This document shows positions 10,218 to 19,455 of a stretch of DNA of 47,993 bases, one piece after another (position 1 is the first letter of the stretch; each line of letters begins with the position of its first letter). The notes under the pieces are model-generated. The model did no database searches and had not been told where the DNA came from. It saw only the letters and a program-made list of their open reading frames with translations. A program made the position numbers and the translations under genes. This stretch comes from Oligoflexus sp. (GTDB lineage: Bacteria; Bdellovibrionota_B; Oligoflexia; Oligoflexales; Oligoflexaceae). The stretch spans positions 1 through 47,993 of the forward strand of contig JACMPP010000145.1 of assembly GCA_014377445.1 (NCBI GenBank). Reading direction: 5' to 3'.

Positions 10218-10580
10218 ATGGGTCTCAGAAAAGACCAGCTCGCAGACCAAATTCGCGATATTCTCGCAATGAATTTTCAGGGCGGACGCCTCAGCGATCC
10301 CCGTCTCGAGTCTGTGACTATTACGGCTGTAAAACTTACGGCTGACCTCCAACAGGCAACCGTTTTTTATAGAACTTACAACGATGCGGACGCTGCATTG
10401 GCTGGTAAGGGACTTCACTCGGCAGCAGGCTTTTTGCGCAAGGGTTTGAGCGAAGCTCTCGACGTGCGTCGTGTTCCGGAACTCCACTTCAAATATGACA
10501 AGAGCATTGAGTATGCGGGTCGTATCGAGACGGTTTTGGATACCATTCACAAAGAAAAGAAAGACTCTCAGGAAGACTGA
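10218..10580 (+). CDS. rbfA: 30S ribosome-binding factor RbfA
   Basis: RbfA is a single-KH-domain cold-shock factor that binds the 30S subunit and helps 16S rRNA 5'-end maturation. The frame is open from 9987, inside infB, but the real start is the ATG at 10218, which is preceded by GAAAGGA and gives 120 residues, the usual size. Typical features are LADQIRDILAMNFQGGRLSDPRL, the KLTADLQQATVFYRTY strand, and the C-terminal VRRVPELHFKYDKSIEYAGRI with the RbfA pattern PEL.F..D. It lies between infB and truB as in most bacteria. Confidence 0.93.
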   Translation: MGLRKDQLADQIRDILAMNFQGGRLSDPRLESVTITAVKLTADLQQATVFYRTYNDADAALAGKGLHSAAGFLRKGLSEALDVRRVPELHFKYDKSIEYAGRIETVLDTIHKEKKDSQED

Positions 10581-10595
10581 GATCAGGAGCTCCCG

Positions 10596-11585
10596 TTGAA
10601 TCAGCACCATGCGCCTACCGCTTCAAAAAAACACTCCCTTAGCGATGGGATGATCGTCGTCTATAAACCTCGTGGCATGAGCTCGAAAGATGTCTCGCGC
10701 TGGTTTGAGCGACGTTTTACGCGCATTAAGATGGGGCATGTAGGGACTTTGGATCCTATGGCTGAAGGTGTTTTGCCAGTCCTTTTTGGCAAAGCAACCC
10801 GTATCCAGGATTTCCTTCTCGCCGGCACTAAGTGCTACGAGTTTGACGTAAAGTTTGGGACTGCAACCGATACGCTGGACCTTGATGGTGAAGTGATCGG
10901 GGAAGCGCCGGTCGGCGATTTCACCCTCGAAGATATTCAGGCAGTCTGCGCTGGAATGGAAGGAAGCTTTACACAAATTCCTCCGATATATTCTGCCATT
11001 AAGTATCAAGGAAAGCCCTTGTATGAATACGCAAGGAGCGGTCGTGGTGACGAAGTCCCACGTGATCTTTTGCGAAAAGTAGTTCAGATCGACAAGATGG
11101 TATGTTTGAAATATGAAGAAGGCGTCGGCACCTTTCGAGTGAACTGCTCGAAGGGAACCTACGTCAGAGTTCTATCACACCACATTGCCGAAACACTTGG
11201 CACTCTGGGAGTGGTTGTTCGTTTGCTACGTGTGGCAACGGGTGATTTGGATGTGGGGACTTCTGTTTCTCTTGACACACTTGAGCAAGAACAAGAATCT
11301 GTACACAAATACATAATTCCACTGGCCAATATCCGCTTGGATATACCGAGTTGGCAGGCTGAAGATCTAACCTTGATCCAAAGACTCAAAATGGGTCAGG
11401 AAATGCAGGTGGACATGAAAAGTTTCGAGACTGGACTCACGCAAAGTGATAATAAGCGAAGTTCAATCAAGTCGCTTGACCATATGATCTTAATAGATAA
11501 AAGTGGTCAATCTTTTGGAATAGGCAGCGCCGTTGTTCAGAACACGGGGCGTGTTGCTGTTAGAATGAGGAGAGGACTCTCATGA
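10596..11585 (+). CDS. truB: tRNA pseudouridine(55) synthase TruB
   Basis: TruB makes pseudouridine at position 55 in the T loop of tRNAs. It starts with TTG at 10596, 15 bases after rbfA, with AGGAG upstream; no ATG fits better. At 329 residues it is slightly longer than E. coli TruB (314). The catalytic motif [15 protein letters not shown] places the nucleophilic Asp at residue 53. Further family motifs are [20 protein letters not shown] and [11 protein letters not shown]. The last bases overlap the metK start (ATGA), implying translational coupling. Confidence 0.95.
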   Translation: MNQHHAPTASKKHSLSDGMIVVYKPRGMSSKDVSRWFERRFTRIKMGHVGTLDPMAEGVLPVLFGKATRIQDFLLAGTKCYEFDVKFGTATDTLDLDGEVIGEAPVGDFTLEDIQAVCAGMEGSFTQIPPIYSAIKYQGKPLYEYARSGRGDEVPRDLLRKVVQIDKMVCLKYEEGVGTFRVNCSKGTYVRVLSHHIAETLGTLGVVVRLLRVATGDLDVGTSVSLDTLEQEQESVHKYIIPLANIRLDIPSWQAEDLTLIQRLKMGQEMQVDMKSFETGLTQSDNKRSSIKSLDHMILIDKSGQSFGIGSAVVQNTGRVAVRMRRGLS

Positions 11586-12748
11586 GCGGTCAATTAAAAA
11601 ATTATCTTTTTACCTCCGAATCTGTGAGTGAGGGCCATCCCGATAAGATCTGTGATCAGATCAGTGATGCGATTCTCGATGCACTCCTCGAGCAAGATAA
11701 GTATTCGCGTGTAGCCTGCGAAACTCTTGTAAAGACAGGTCTCGTTGTTATTGCCGGTGAAATCACCAGCAAAGCACAGATCGACTATGCTGCGATCGCT
11801 CGTAAGACTATCGAAGAAATCGGTTATAACGATGGCGCGCTTGGCTTTGACGCTAAGAGCTGCGGCATCATCATGGCCGTTGAGCAACAATCAGCTGACA
11901 TCTCAATGGGTGTTACTGAAGGCGTAGGTCTCCACGCTGAACAAGGCGCGGGCGACCAGGGTATGATGTTTGGTTACGCGGTAAATGAAACAGCAGAGTT
12001 CATGCCTGCGACCATCAGCTACTCGCATAAACTTCTGAAAAATCTTTCGGACAAACGTCGTCAAAAAACTGTTCCTTTCCTTCGCCCAGACGCGAAAAGC
12101 CAGGTAACAGTTGAGTACCGTGACGGTAAAGTCGCACGCGTTGATGCAGTTGTTATTTCAACTCAGCATTCTCCAGAAGTTTCTCACAAAGAACTTTCGG
12201 ATTACGTGATCAATGAGGTGGTTAAAAAAACCATTCCAGCTGAGCTTCTCGACGCGAACACAAAATATCATATCAACCCAACAGGTCGCTTCGTAATCGG
12301 CGGACCTCAAGGTGACTGTGGTTTGACAGGTCGTAAGATCATTGTCGACAGTTACGGCGGCCACGGTGCCCACGGCGGCGGCGCATTCTCCGGTAAAGAC
12401 CCAACTAAAGTTGACCGTTCGGCAGCTTACATGGGCCGTTACATCGCAAAGAATATCGTAGCTTCTGGCGTTGCTGGAAAATGCCTTGTGCAGTTGGCTT
12501 ATGCGATCGGTGTTGCTGAACCCGTCAGTGTTTTTGTTAACACATACGGTACAGGCAATGTTTCGGATGAGAAACTTGCTGACGTTATCCGCGAAACCTT
12601 CCGTTTGACTCCACGCGGTATCACAGAAACTCTCGATCTTCTTCGTCCTATCTACCAGGCAACAGCCTCATATGGTCACTTTGGCCGAGATATTTTTCCT
12701 TGGGAACGTCTCGATAAGGTCGACGCTTTGAAGAGCGCACTTCGCTAA
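11582..12748 (+). CDS. metK: S-adenosylmethionine synthetase
   Basis: MetK makes S-adenosylmethionine from methionine and ATP in the cytoplasm. The 388 residues match the family. Clear signatures are [22 protein letters not shown] near the start, [12 protein letters not shown], and the phosphate-binding loop [25 protein letters not shown], of which only the key part matters (GGGAFSGKD). The start overlaps the truB stop by four bases and GGAG lies upstream, so it belongs to the truB transcript. A terminator follows. The mtnCD salvage pair 8 kb away recycles the methylthio group left after polyamine or autoinducer synthesis from SAM. Confidence 0.97.
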   Translation: MSGQLKNYLFTSESVSEGHPDKICDQISDAILDALLEQDKYSRVACETLVKTGLVVIAGEITSKAQIDYAAIARKTIEEIGYNDGALGFDAKSCGIIMAVEQQSADISMGVTEGVGLHAEQGAGDQGMMFGYAVNETAEFMPATISYSHKLLKNLSDKRRQKTVPFLRPDAKSQVTVEYRDGKVARVDAVVISTQHSPEVSHKELSDYVINEVVKKTIPAELLDANTKYHINPTGRFVIGGPQGDCGLTGRKIIVDSYGGHGAHGGGAFSGKDPTKVDRSAAYMGRYIAKNIVASGVAGKCLVQLAYAIGVAEPVSVFVNTYGTGNVSDEKLADVIRETFRLTPRGITETLDLLRPIYQATASYGHFGRDIFPWERLDKVDALKSALR

Positions 12749-12772
12749 ACCCACGAAAAATTCTAGAATAGA

Positions 12773-12805
12773 AACCTCGGCTAAAAATTAGTCGGGGTTT
12801 TTTAT
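12773..12805 (+). terminator. Rho-independent terminator after metK
   Basis: A 12-bp stem with three G-T pairs (AACCTCGGCTAA / TTAGTCGGGGTT), a 3-base loop and a run of T follow metK by 24 bases. It closes the rimP-metK block. Confidence 0.85.
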
Positions 12806-12844
12806 TATTGGCGCTCTTTGGCAAGGCAAGTTACATTGGTGGTT

Positions 12845-13420
12845 ATGAAAATTAAGTTTTACCCAAAAAAGCAGCGACTTGTTCTGATTAACCGCGACTT
12901 TCAGTTTCGTTATACCGGAGCTGCTGTACTGGTCGGACTCTTGTCGACAATTCTGACGACGACGCTGATACTTTTTCCTCTGTACACTTTTAAGATCCTT
13001 CGTCTGCCATTTTTTCTTCCCTATCCCGTGGTCGTACTCATCGGACTCGCGGCTATTTTAAATGTTTTACTCGTTGGGTTTATGGGTGTTCTCATGACAC
13101 ATCGAGTTGCTGGACCCATGTATTCCCTTGTACGCCAGTTTAGAAGGGTCGAAGAAGGCCGTTGGTACGGTCAGCTACGAATTCGCGATGGGGACGATAT
13201 GCGCTACGTCGTCCGTAACTTTAACGCGATGATGGAATCGATCAATAGTCAGGCTCACCTAGACTCCGACAAGCTCAGAAATATCCGAGAGGTCCTGGTT
13301 TCAAGCGAACTTACCGAAAGTGAGAAAATCACTCGAGCCCTCCTTGATCTCAAAGTGCTCGATAACAAACTTCGCGCTCGCTTGAATGCCGAATCTGAGC
13401 CCAATGAGTCTGATGCTTAA
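12845..13420 (+). CDS. Two-TM membrane protein with HAMP domain, no output domain
   Basis: The frame is open from a TTG at 12818, but the ATG at 12845 (GGTGG just upstream) gives the more natural start KIKFYPKKQRLVLINRDFQ and 191 residues. Two membrane segments (about 22-48 and 60-85) are followed by a HAMP-like linker (VAGPMYSLVRQFRRVEEGRW, then DDMRYVVRNFNAM) and a charged helical C-terminus. HAMP domains pass signals from membrane sensors to kinase or methyl-accepting modules; none of these is present. It could be a regulatory partner of another histidine kinase or chemoreceptor. It lies alone between the metK terminator and ruvA, 11 bases before ruvA, so it may be cotranscribed with ruvAB. 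Confidence 0.75.
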   Translation: MKIKFYPKKQRLVLINRDFQFRYTGAAVLVGLLSTILTTTLILFPLYTFKILRLPFFLPYPVVVLIGLAAILNVLLVGFMGVLMTHRVAGPMYSLVRQFRRVEEGRWYGQLRIRDGDDMRYVVRNFNAMMESINSQAHLDSDKLRNIREVLVSSELTESEKITRALLDLKVLDNKLRARLNAESEPNESDA

Positions 13421-13431
13421 AGGCTCCTCCT

Positions 13432-14214
13432 ATGTATATTGAACGCCTCAGTGGAATTTTTGCGGCCACGCTACCGACTGGAATCATTCTTGATGTCAAT
13501 GGCGTTGGCTATGGCATCGAAGTGCCTCTATCCACTCTCTGCCAGCTCCCTCGGGTAGGCAGTAAAATCAGTCTTTGGATCTCGACTTATGTTCGGGAAG
13601 ATGCCTTGCGTTTCTTTGGTTTTAGAACCTATGAAGATCGTCAGACCTTTGAGGTTCTGCTGAGTCTTGCCGGGGTTGGGCCTAAGGTCGCTCTCGCCAT
13701 TTTATCCACGCTGACCCTATCTGCGATTGAATTTGCGGTCGCTAAAAATGATACGAAAATCTTTGTCAGCGTTCCCGGTGTTGGTCCGCGCCTGGCAGAA
13801 AAAATTCTAGTTGAACTAAGGCCCAAAGTCGCCAGACTTCAAGTGGCCAAGCAGCTTGACCTTCAGGAAGAGTTTGTGCGTTTGGATGCACAGGGCTTTG
13901 AGCCCATTGTGGCCGATAGGGAAGCGGGAAATCAAGAATCGAAACGAGAAGTTCTCTTTGAAGACCTTAATTCCGCTCTTGAAAATCTTGGATATAAAGA
14001 CAAAATCATTCAGCCTTTGATCCTTAAACTTCGCAAGCACAGTGAGTTTAAAGATCTCCAAGACCTCATGCGTCAGGCCTTAAAAGAGCTGACTCAAGGC
14101 AGCATCGAAGTTGAGCGCCATCATCAGCCCCTCAGCAAAGATCCACTCAAGGACAAAGTCAAAGCCCCCCGTTCGACGCCCACTCTTGGCTTGTCGGACG
14201 ACTCCGTATTTTAA
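13432..14214 (+). CDS. ruvA: Holliday junction DNA helicase subunit RuvA
   Basis: RuvA binds four-way DNA junctions as a tetramer and loads RuvB rings for branch migration. The N-terminal OB fold starts MYIERLSGIF. Two helix-hairpin-helix motifs follow (LLSLAGVGPKVALAIL and FVSVPGVGPRLAEKILVEL), then a C-terminal RuvB-binding domain (FEDLNSALENLGYKDK). It has 260 residues against roughly 200 in E. coli. The extra residues lie in the linker between domains II and III and in the C-terminal tail. ruvB follows by 14 bases; ruvC is not in the window. Confidence 0.95.
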   Translation: MYIERLSGIFAATLPTGIILDVNGVGYGIEVPLSTLCQLPRVGSKISLWISTYVREDALRFFGFRTYEDRQTFEVLLSLAGVGPKVALAILSTLTLSAIEFAVAKNDTKIFVSVPGVGPRLAEKILVELRPKVARLQVAKQLDLQEEFVRLDAQGFEPIVADREAGNQESKREVLFEDLNSALENLGYKDKIIQPLILKLRKHSEFKDLQDLMRQALKELTQGSIEVERHHQPLSKDPLKDKVKAPRSTPTLGLSDDSVF

Positions 14215-14228
14215 GGAGTTAAAGCCTC

Positions 14229-15272
14229 ATGGATAAAATAGAAATAAAGATACAAGAACATACCTTTCGCAACGAACCTATCCTGACTGAAGCCCGCGCT
14301 TTCGAACACGAAGAGAGTACGGAGCAACAGATCCGCCCGCATCGCTTTGCCGATTACCCGGGTCAGGACGCCGTTAAAAATAACCTTCAGGTCTATGTTG
14401 CGGCGGCCCGCATGCGTAACCGACCTCTGGATCATACGATTCTGCACGGACCTCCAGGTCTCGGTAAAACCACTCTTGCCAAGATTGTCGCTTTTGAACT
14501 GGAATCCCCTTTCTATCAAACCAGTGGACCATCAATCGACAAGCCCGGTGATCTAGCCGGTATCCTGGCTGGAATCGAGCCAGGCGGAGTGCTTTTCATC
14601 GATGAGATTCATCGGCTGCCTATCACCGTTGAAGAAATTCTTTATGCGGCGATGGAAGATTTTTCAGTCGATATTCTCGTCGGCCAGGGGCCGTCCGCTC
14701 GTACGGTCCGAATGCCAATCAACCCCTTCACGTTGATTGGTGCAACGACTCGCATGTCGAGCCTGTCGGCCCCTCTCTTGAGTCGCTTCGGAATTCAGGA
14801 GCATCTCGAATTTTATGATGCGGCTTCCCTTGCCATCATCTTGAAGCGAAGTGCCTCCGTATGGGATCTTGAACTCACCGCTGAAGGCGCAATGGGCCTG
14901 GCGCAGAGATCTCGGGGAACCCCTCGTATAGCGAATCGTCTCTTGCGTCGTGTGCGAGACTTTGCTGATTACGGCGGAGTTGCAACGCTAGATGCCGAAC
15001 TTGTCGATCTCACACTCAACCGTTTGCATATCGACCAAGCCGGACTCGATAAAATGGATCGCCGCATCATGCGTATTATCCAGGATCGTTATCAAGGCGG
15101 GCCCGTTGGTATCGAAGCATTGTCGGCAACCATCGGTGAGGAACGAGCCACGATAGAAGATGTCTATGAACCCTTTCTTTTGCACCAAGGCTTTGTAAGG
15201 CGAGGCTCCCGTGGTCGTGAGCTGACACCTCAGGGTGTCGAGCATCTAAATAATGTAATAAATTTGCCGTGA
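14229..15272 (+). CDS. ruvB: Holliday junction DNA helicase subunit RuvB
   Basis: RuvB is the AAA+ motor of branch migration. The 347 residues match the family. Visible elements are an N-terminal region with RPHRFADYPGQ, Walker A GPPGLGKTTLAK, Walker B FIDEIHRLP, the sensor region LIGATTRMSSLSAPLLSRFG, the arginine-containing RSRGTPRIANRLLRRVRDFA, and the winged-helix C-terminus (GGPVGIEALSATIGEE). It is translated from the same message as ruvA. Confidence 0.97.
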   Translation: MDKIEIKIQEHTFRNEPILTEARAFEHEESTEQQIRPHRFADYPGQDAVKNNLQVYVAAARMRNRPLDHTILHGPPGLGKTTLAKIVAFELESPFYQTSGPSIDKPGDLAGILAGIEPGGVLFIDEIHRLPITVEEILYAAMEDFSVDILVGQGPSARTVRMPINPFTLIGATTRMSSLSAPLLSRFGIQEHLEFYDAASLAIILKRSASVWDLELTAEGAMGLAQRSRGTPRIANRLLRRVRDFADYGGVATLDAELVDLTLNRLHIDQAGLDKMDRRIMRIIQDRYQGGPVGIEALSATIGEERATIEDVYEPFLLHQGFVRRGSRGRELTPQGVEHLNNVINLP

Positions 15273-15399
15273 ATTTTTGGTAAATATATCGATAAGCATT
15301 TTGAATTTTTGCTTAATTTTTAGATTTGTAAAGACCCTCCGAAGAAGATCGTGTAAGTAGTTTTCATCTGGGTTTTGCATACAGTCGAAGGGGTTTGGC

Positions 15400-16500
15400 A
15401 TGATAGCGAAGAATTTCGTCAGTGGAATAGTTGGAGCTTCAAGTCTTCTAATGGCAGCACACGCAAGTGCAGCAGAGCCGGTTAAGATTGCTACTGAGAT
15501 TGAAGTTGGTGCTGAGTACCACTTTCAACTAACAAATACCAACGATGGCCTGAAGCAGGATGCAGCTCAGGTCAAAGAAACTGATTTTTCCACGAAAGCC
15601 GCGAAGCTTTCCATCCGCGGAAAACTTACTGATCAAATCTCATGGAACCTTCTCTACCAGGCCGACAACAACCTTCTCGAGCGCTTTTGGCTGACCAACA
15701 AGGTGTCGGACACACTTGAAGTCAACATCGGTAAACAAAAGATCAAGACTTATGGTTGGAACCGTAAGTTGATGGTGGCCTGGAACTCCCCTATTCGTCC
15801 AGCTCTTCAGGGATTCAACCCTTTGACTGACAAAGTTGCTGTGGAAGCAACTTATAAATGGATCGGCACCTGGTCTTTGGCTTTGTCCAAAGACTATTTC
15901 GATGCTTCCGCTACATGTACGGCTGCAACACCAACAGCTTGTAAATCCTGGAACGAATACGAAGTCCAAAAACAGCCGGCCATCGTTTTTGAATGGCTCG
16001 GAAGCTTTGGTGATTTCCAACCTCTCGTTCAATATGCTCGCTACGATCGTAACCATAGTCAGACGTATTCAGTCGGCGTGCGCATGAAAAATGACACTCT
16101 CGATGGCTTCGTTGAATTCGTAGGCGACGAACGCAATGACAAAGCTGTGAATGTTGTCACTGGCAAAGCGGACGATCATAAAAACAAAATCCAGGGCGTT
16201 GTGCTTTACAGTGAATTCTATACAGGAACCTGGACTCCTTATATCCTTGCCTCAACGACTAATCTTGACGAGTACACCGCTCCCGGTGGAACTGAAGTCA
16301 AGACCAACAAAGATGGCGCTGTAAACGACAATGAGCGTCTTGCTTCAGTCGGTGTCTTCTACGAAGGCTTTACCAAGGTTTACAGACCCTATGTCGCTGT
16401 AGCATCGACAATGGGCAAATATGTCGATCCTAAAGCCGTCACCAAAGAAGAAGATCGTTCGAAGACCGATTTAATGGTTGGTCTCACAGGCAAGTTCTGA
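15400..16500 (+). CDS. Putative outer-membrane porin (phosphate-selective porin-like)
   Basis: The 366-residue protein has a Sec signal peptide (basic start, hydrophobic SGIVGASSLLMA, cleavage near HASA-AEP). The mature part is a series of amphipathic beta strands with many aromatic residues and ends in GLTGKF, with the C-terminal Phe typical of outer-membrane barrels. Segments such as TKAAKLSIRGKLTDQISWNL, IGKQKIKTYGW and LVQYARYDRN resemble OprP/OprO-type porins, but the assignment of substrate is inference. It is monocistronic, with a 127-base leader and its own terminator, consistent with an abundant protein. The ATG follows AAGGGG. Confidence 0.75.
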   Translation: MIAKNFVSGIVGASSLLMAAHASAAEPVKIATEIEVGAEYHFQLTNTNDGLKQDAAQVKETDFSTKAAKLSIRGKLTDQISWNLLYQADNNLLERFWLTNKVSDTLEVNIGKQKIKTYGWNRKLMVAWNSPIRPALQGFNPLTDKVAVEATYKWIGTWSLALSKDYFDASATCTAATPTACKSWNEYEVQKQPAIVFEWLGSFGDFQPLVQYARYDRNHSQTYSVGVRMKNDTLDGFVEFVGDERNDKAVNVVTGKADDHKNKIQGVVLYSEFYTGTWTPYILASTTNLDEYTAPGGTEVKTNKDGAVNDNERLASVGVFYEGFTKVYRPYVAVASTMGKYVDPKAVTKEEDRSKTDLMVGLTGKF

Positions 16501-16530
16501 GAAAACTCTGATTCTTCTGTTATCATCTGA

Positions 16531-16557
16531 GCCCGGGGGTTGACCCCGGGCTTTTTG
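16531..16557 (+). terminator. Rho-independent terminator after the porin gene
   Basis: Perfect 8-bp GC stem GCCCGGGG / CCCCGGGC (16531-16538, 16544-16551), a 5-base loop and TTTTT directly after. Confidence 0.92.
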
Positions 16558-16577
16558 TTATTGTAAGAGGCTTGTGC

Positions 16578-16838
16578 ATGTTCAAACCGGCTGTTAACTG
16601 GAAAAAATCACTTTGGACCAAGTTGATCGCAGCATGTTTTATTGGTCTGATTGTTATCGGCAACATCTGGCTCGTGCAGCGCTTTTCTATGGATACGCCT
16701 CCACTCTGGCTGCAGACCTGCTTCGTCGCATTCACCGGAGGAGCTTTTGTCTGTGGCGCAGCGCTCCTTGCGGAACAGCTCATTGTAAAAGTCATGAAAG
16801 CGGACGAAGAAAGTGACAACGACAACCCTCAAATTTGA
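16578..16838 (+). CDS. Small two-TM membrane protein
   Basis: This 86-residue protein is not recognised. It starts at the ATG at 16578 with AAGAGG upstream. Two hydrophobic segments (about 13-34 and 47-70) flank a short loop, and the tail is acidic (ADEESDNDN). Its last 26 bases overlap the start of the helicase gene, so the two are probably translationally coupled. Whether the membrane protein has anything to do with the repair pair is unknown. Its position at the head of that operon is the only hint. Confidence 0.6.
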   Translation: MFKPAVNWKKSLWTKLIAACFIGLIVIGNIWLVQRFSMDTPPLWLQTCFVAFTGGAFVCGAALLAEQLIVKVMKADEESDNDNPQI

Positions 16839-18213
16839 AATGGGAACGCTGGTTCTCGACCCGGCTCAATCGAGTCTAGGCGAAGTCTTGCCCGGCTTTC
16901 AGTTCGATATGCGCACCAAATCCTGGCGTGCACCGGCTTATTATTATCGTGAAATCATTCTCGAAGCGCTCAAAGCCAAGCTCCCGTTAGTTGACAAGGC
17001 GCGTGAGTACCAAGCTCTTCCTATCGAGCTTAAGGAGTCCATCAAGGCCAGGGATCACCAGGACAAGGCATTGGGGGCCTGGAGCGGGCAGAACTCGAGA
17101 GGGGTTGTCTGTCTACCTACTGGAGCGGGAAAGACGATTCTAGCCGTCATGGCGATCGCCAAAACCAAGCGCCCCACCCTTGTGGTCGTTCCCACTATCG
17201 ATCTCCTTCTGCAGTGGCAGACGGTCCTTCAGCGTTACTTTGAAACTCCCATTGGACTTTTGGGAGGCGGCTGGAAGTTGATGGAAGACATCACCGTTGC
17301 CACCTACGATACGGCGAGTTTAATGGTCGAAATGATGGGCAATCGTTTCGGCCTTCTCATCTTTGATGAATGTCATCACCTCCCTGCCAATCAATATCAA
17401 CTTGTGGCGAAAGCTTCGATCGCCCCCTTTCGCCTCGGGCTCTCCGCTACGGTTGAGCGTGCTGACGGCAAAGAGGAACTTCTTTATCAAATCGTGGGCG
17501 ACCTTTGTTACGAAGGACAGATTCGTGAGATGATGGCCAACGTCCTGTCGCCCTACGATGTCGTAAACATCGAAGTGCCATTGACGGATGATGAAAAAGC
17601 ACGCTATCAAACGGCCCGCTCCATCTATACGAAGTTTATCCGCAGTGCCGGCGTTGATTTTTCCTCGCCCGATGGCTGGAAAAACTTTATGCGCAAAGCC
17701 GCTGTCATGCCAGGCGGCAAGGCGGCAATGGAAGCCTATCGTGAGCAAAAATCATTGGCACAATCCGGTGAAGGAAAGATCCTTGAGCTCTGGAGGATCC
17801 TTCAGGCCCATCCGGGTGAACGGGTCATCGTCTTTACCAATGACAATGCCACGGCCTATCACATCGGCAAACAATATGTCTTGCCCGTGCTGACCCATTT
17901 AACAAGACCTAAAGAACGCAAAAAAATGCTCGAATGCTTTCGAAACGGCTCGATTGATGTCCTCGTGACCTCCAAGGTTTTAAACGAAGGCGTTGATGTT
18001 CCGGAAGCCAGTATCGGTGTTGTGATCTCAGGCAGCGGTGCAGTGCGAGAGCATGTGCAAAGGCTTGGCCGAATTCTAAGGCATCAAGAAGGCAAACGAG
18101 CCGTACTCTATGAAGTTGTCTCGAAAGATACCAGCGAAATTCACATCAATAACAGACGTAGAAATCACCATGCTTACCAAAGACCTTCTCAAGTACACCG
18201 TACGGACGGATAA
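16813..18213 (+). CDS. XPB/Rad25-type superfamily 2 DNA helicase
   Basis: This is a 466-residue SF2 helicase of the XPB type, a DNA-unwinding ATPase of nucleotide excision repair and, in eukaryotes, of TFIIH. An N-terminal region (about 1-80), comparable to the damage-recognition part, precedes the helicase core. Motif I is PTGAGKT (102-108), motif II is DECHH (185-189), motif III-like is GLSATVERADG, and motif VI is QRLGRILRHQEGKR near residue 415. The start is GTG at 16813, inside the previous gene; an ATG at 16840 is the alternative. The Bax1-type nuclease gene begins inside its 3' end (44-base overlap), as in archaeal XPB-Bax1 operons. That pairing is the main reason to prefer XPB over a generic helicase. 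Confidence 0.88.
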   Translation: MTTTTLKFEMGTLVLDPAQSSLGEVLPGFQFDMRTKSWRAPAYYYREIILEALKAKLPLVDKAREYQALPIELKESIKARDHQDKALGAWSGQNSRGVVCLPTGAGKTILAVMAIAKTKRPTLVVVPTIDLLLQWQTVLQRYFETPIGLLGGGWKLMEDITVATYDTASLMVEMMGNRFGLLIFDECHHLPANQYQLVAKASIAPFRLGLSATVERADGKEELLYQIVGDLCYEGQIREMMANVLSPYDVVNIEVPLTDDEKARYQTARSIYTKFIRSAGVDFSSPDGWKNFMRKAAVMPGGKAAMEAYREQKSLAQSGEGKILELWRILQAHPGERVIVFTNDNATAYHIGKQYVLPVLTHLTRPKERKKMLECFRNGSIDVLVTSKVLNEGVDVPEASIGVVISGSGAVREHVQRLGRILRHQEGKRAVLYEVVSKDTSEIHINNRRRNHHAYQRPSQVHRTDG

Positions 18214-19369
18214 AATCTTTCCGAAGTACGTGAAACCAAATGATGCGGAAGCGCTTGGTTTCGCCAAGCATCTTGTCGAAGTCTATGCTTCGGCCAAGGG
18301 TCAAAAACAACAAAATCTTCTCGACCGTCTCAAGCAGCATCCCAAGAGTGGCTCGCCTCTTTTCAATGGCTTGAGCAAGCTTCTTGAGGATCGTTGTGCA
18401 TTTGCTGACTCTGAAAATGAGCTGGAAGAGCAACGTTGGGAGCTCTTTACCAAAGCCAAGGACCTTAGAAACTCGGGACTTATGAGCATTTCAGACTTTC
18501 AGAACGCGATGGTCAGTTGTTCAGGGGCGACGAGCTTTGCCCAGGTGGAATCTCAGCTCTATGGTGACCTTCCGGAATTTCGAGTCGTCCAAGATTTTGA
18601 GCCGATCGATCCCGTCGATCTCGTTCACCGCTACAACGCATCGCAGATCCAGGGACTTATCCTGCGATCCCGTTCACTGAGCATCATCGTCCGCGATAAG
18701 GATGCGATCAAGAAAAGACGCTTTCTTCAGCGCCTGAAGTTCTGGCGCCTGCTGGCCGAAATTGATGAATCAGCGGATGAGCTTAAGATTAACCTCTCGG
18801 GTCCGCTTTCCCTTTTCGACAAGAGTGCCACCTACGGCAATCGACTGAGCAACTTCTTCCCGAATATACTCTTGATGGATAAGTGGGAAATCAAAGCGGA
18901 AGTGAAAATCGGCGAGAAAGTCTTGGGTCTTGAATTGGATTCCAGTAAGCCGATCAAAAGTCACTACGGTGGTTTTAAAGGCTACATTCCTGCAGAGTTC
19001 AAAGAATTTATTAATATTTTTAATGCACTAACGGAAGATCAGCGCAAAGGCTGGGTGGCGATCGAGGGTGAGGATGTTCTCAATCTCGGTCAGCAAAGTT
19101 ACTCAGTTCCCGACTTTTCCTTTCAAAACAAGAAAGGCAAACGCATTCATCTGGAACTCTTTCACAAGTGGCATGAAATGCAGTTAAAACAGAGGGTTGA
19201 ATCCCTAAAACAGTCGAGCTGCGACGAATTGATACTCGGTGTGTCGGGGGAGCTTATGGGGCCGGAAAAGGTCACGGAAATGCTTGGCAAATCACGTGCC
19301 TCGAAGGCGAAGATCTTTAGCTTCAAGCGCTTTCCAACCCCCAAGGCAATATTGGCCTACTTATCTTAG
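18170..19369 (+). CDS. Bax1-type (DUF790) XPB-partner nuclease
   Basis: This is probably a structure-specific nuclease of the Bax1 (DUF790) family, which in archaea binds XPB and cuts the bubble it opens. From the ATG at 18170 it has 399 residues, as expected. Family landmarks are the N-terminal LTKDLLKYTVRTDKIFPKYV, the conserved DLVHRYNASQIQGLILRS (residue 150 on) and the nuclease-like core VPDFSFQNKKGKRIHLELF (residue 312 on). That core has the Asp and Glu expected of a restriction-endonuclease-like active site. The usual VEIVGFW sequence is here LELFHKW, a divergent version. It overlaps the helicase gene, which strongly suggests a functional pair. It matches no uvr gene; uvrABC are not in the window. 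Confidence 0.82.
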   Translation: MLTKDLLKYTVRTDKIFPKYVKPNDAEALGFAKHLVEVYASAKGQKQQNLLDRLKQHPKSGSPLFNGLSKLLEDRCAFADSENELEEQRWELFTKAKDLRNSGLMSISDFQNAMVSCSGATSFAQVESQLYGDLPEFRVVQDFEPIDPVDLVHRYNASQIQGLILRSRSLSIIVRDKDAIKKRRFLQRLKFWRLLAEIDESADELKINLSGPLSLFDKSATYGNRLSNFFPNILLMDKWEIKAEVKIGEKVLGLELDSSKPIKSHYGGFKGYIPAEFKEFINIFNALTEDQRKGWVAIEGEDVLNLGQQSYSVPDFSFQNKKGKRIHLELFHKWHEMQLKQRVESLKQSSCDELILGVSGELMGPEKVTEMLGKSRASKAKIFSFKRFPTPKAILAYLS

Positions 19370-19455
19370 GTGTAAGTTCAGATCAGAGTGATATAATGAT
19401 TGAAGCGACATCTCCGCCAGTGCCAAGGGCACCCGCTGCGGAAAGGAGTTAAGCT

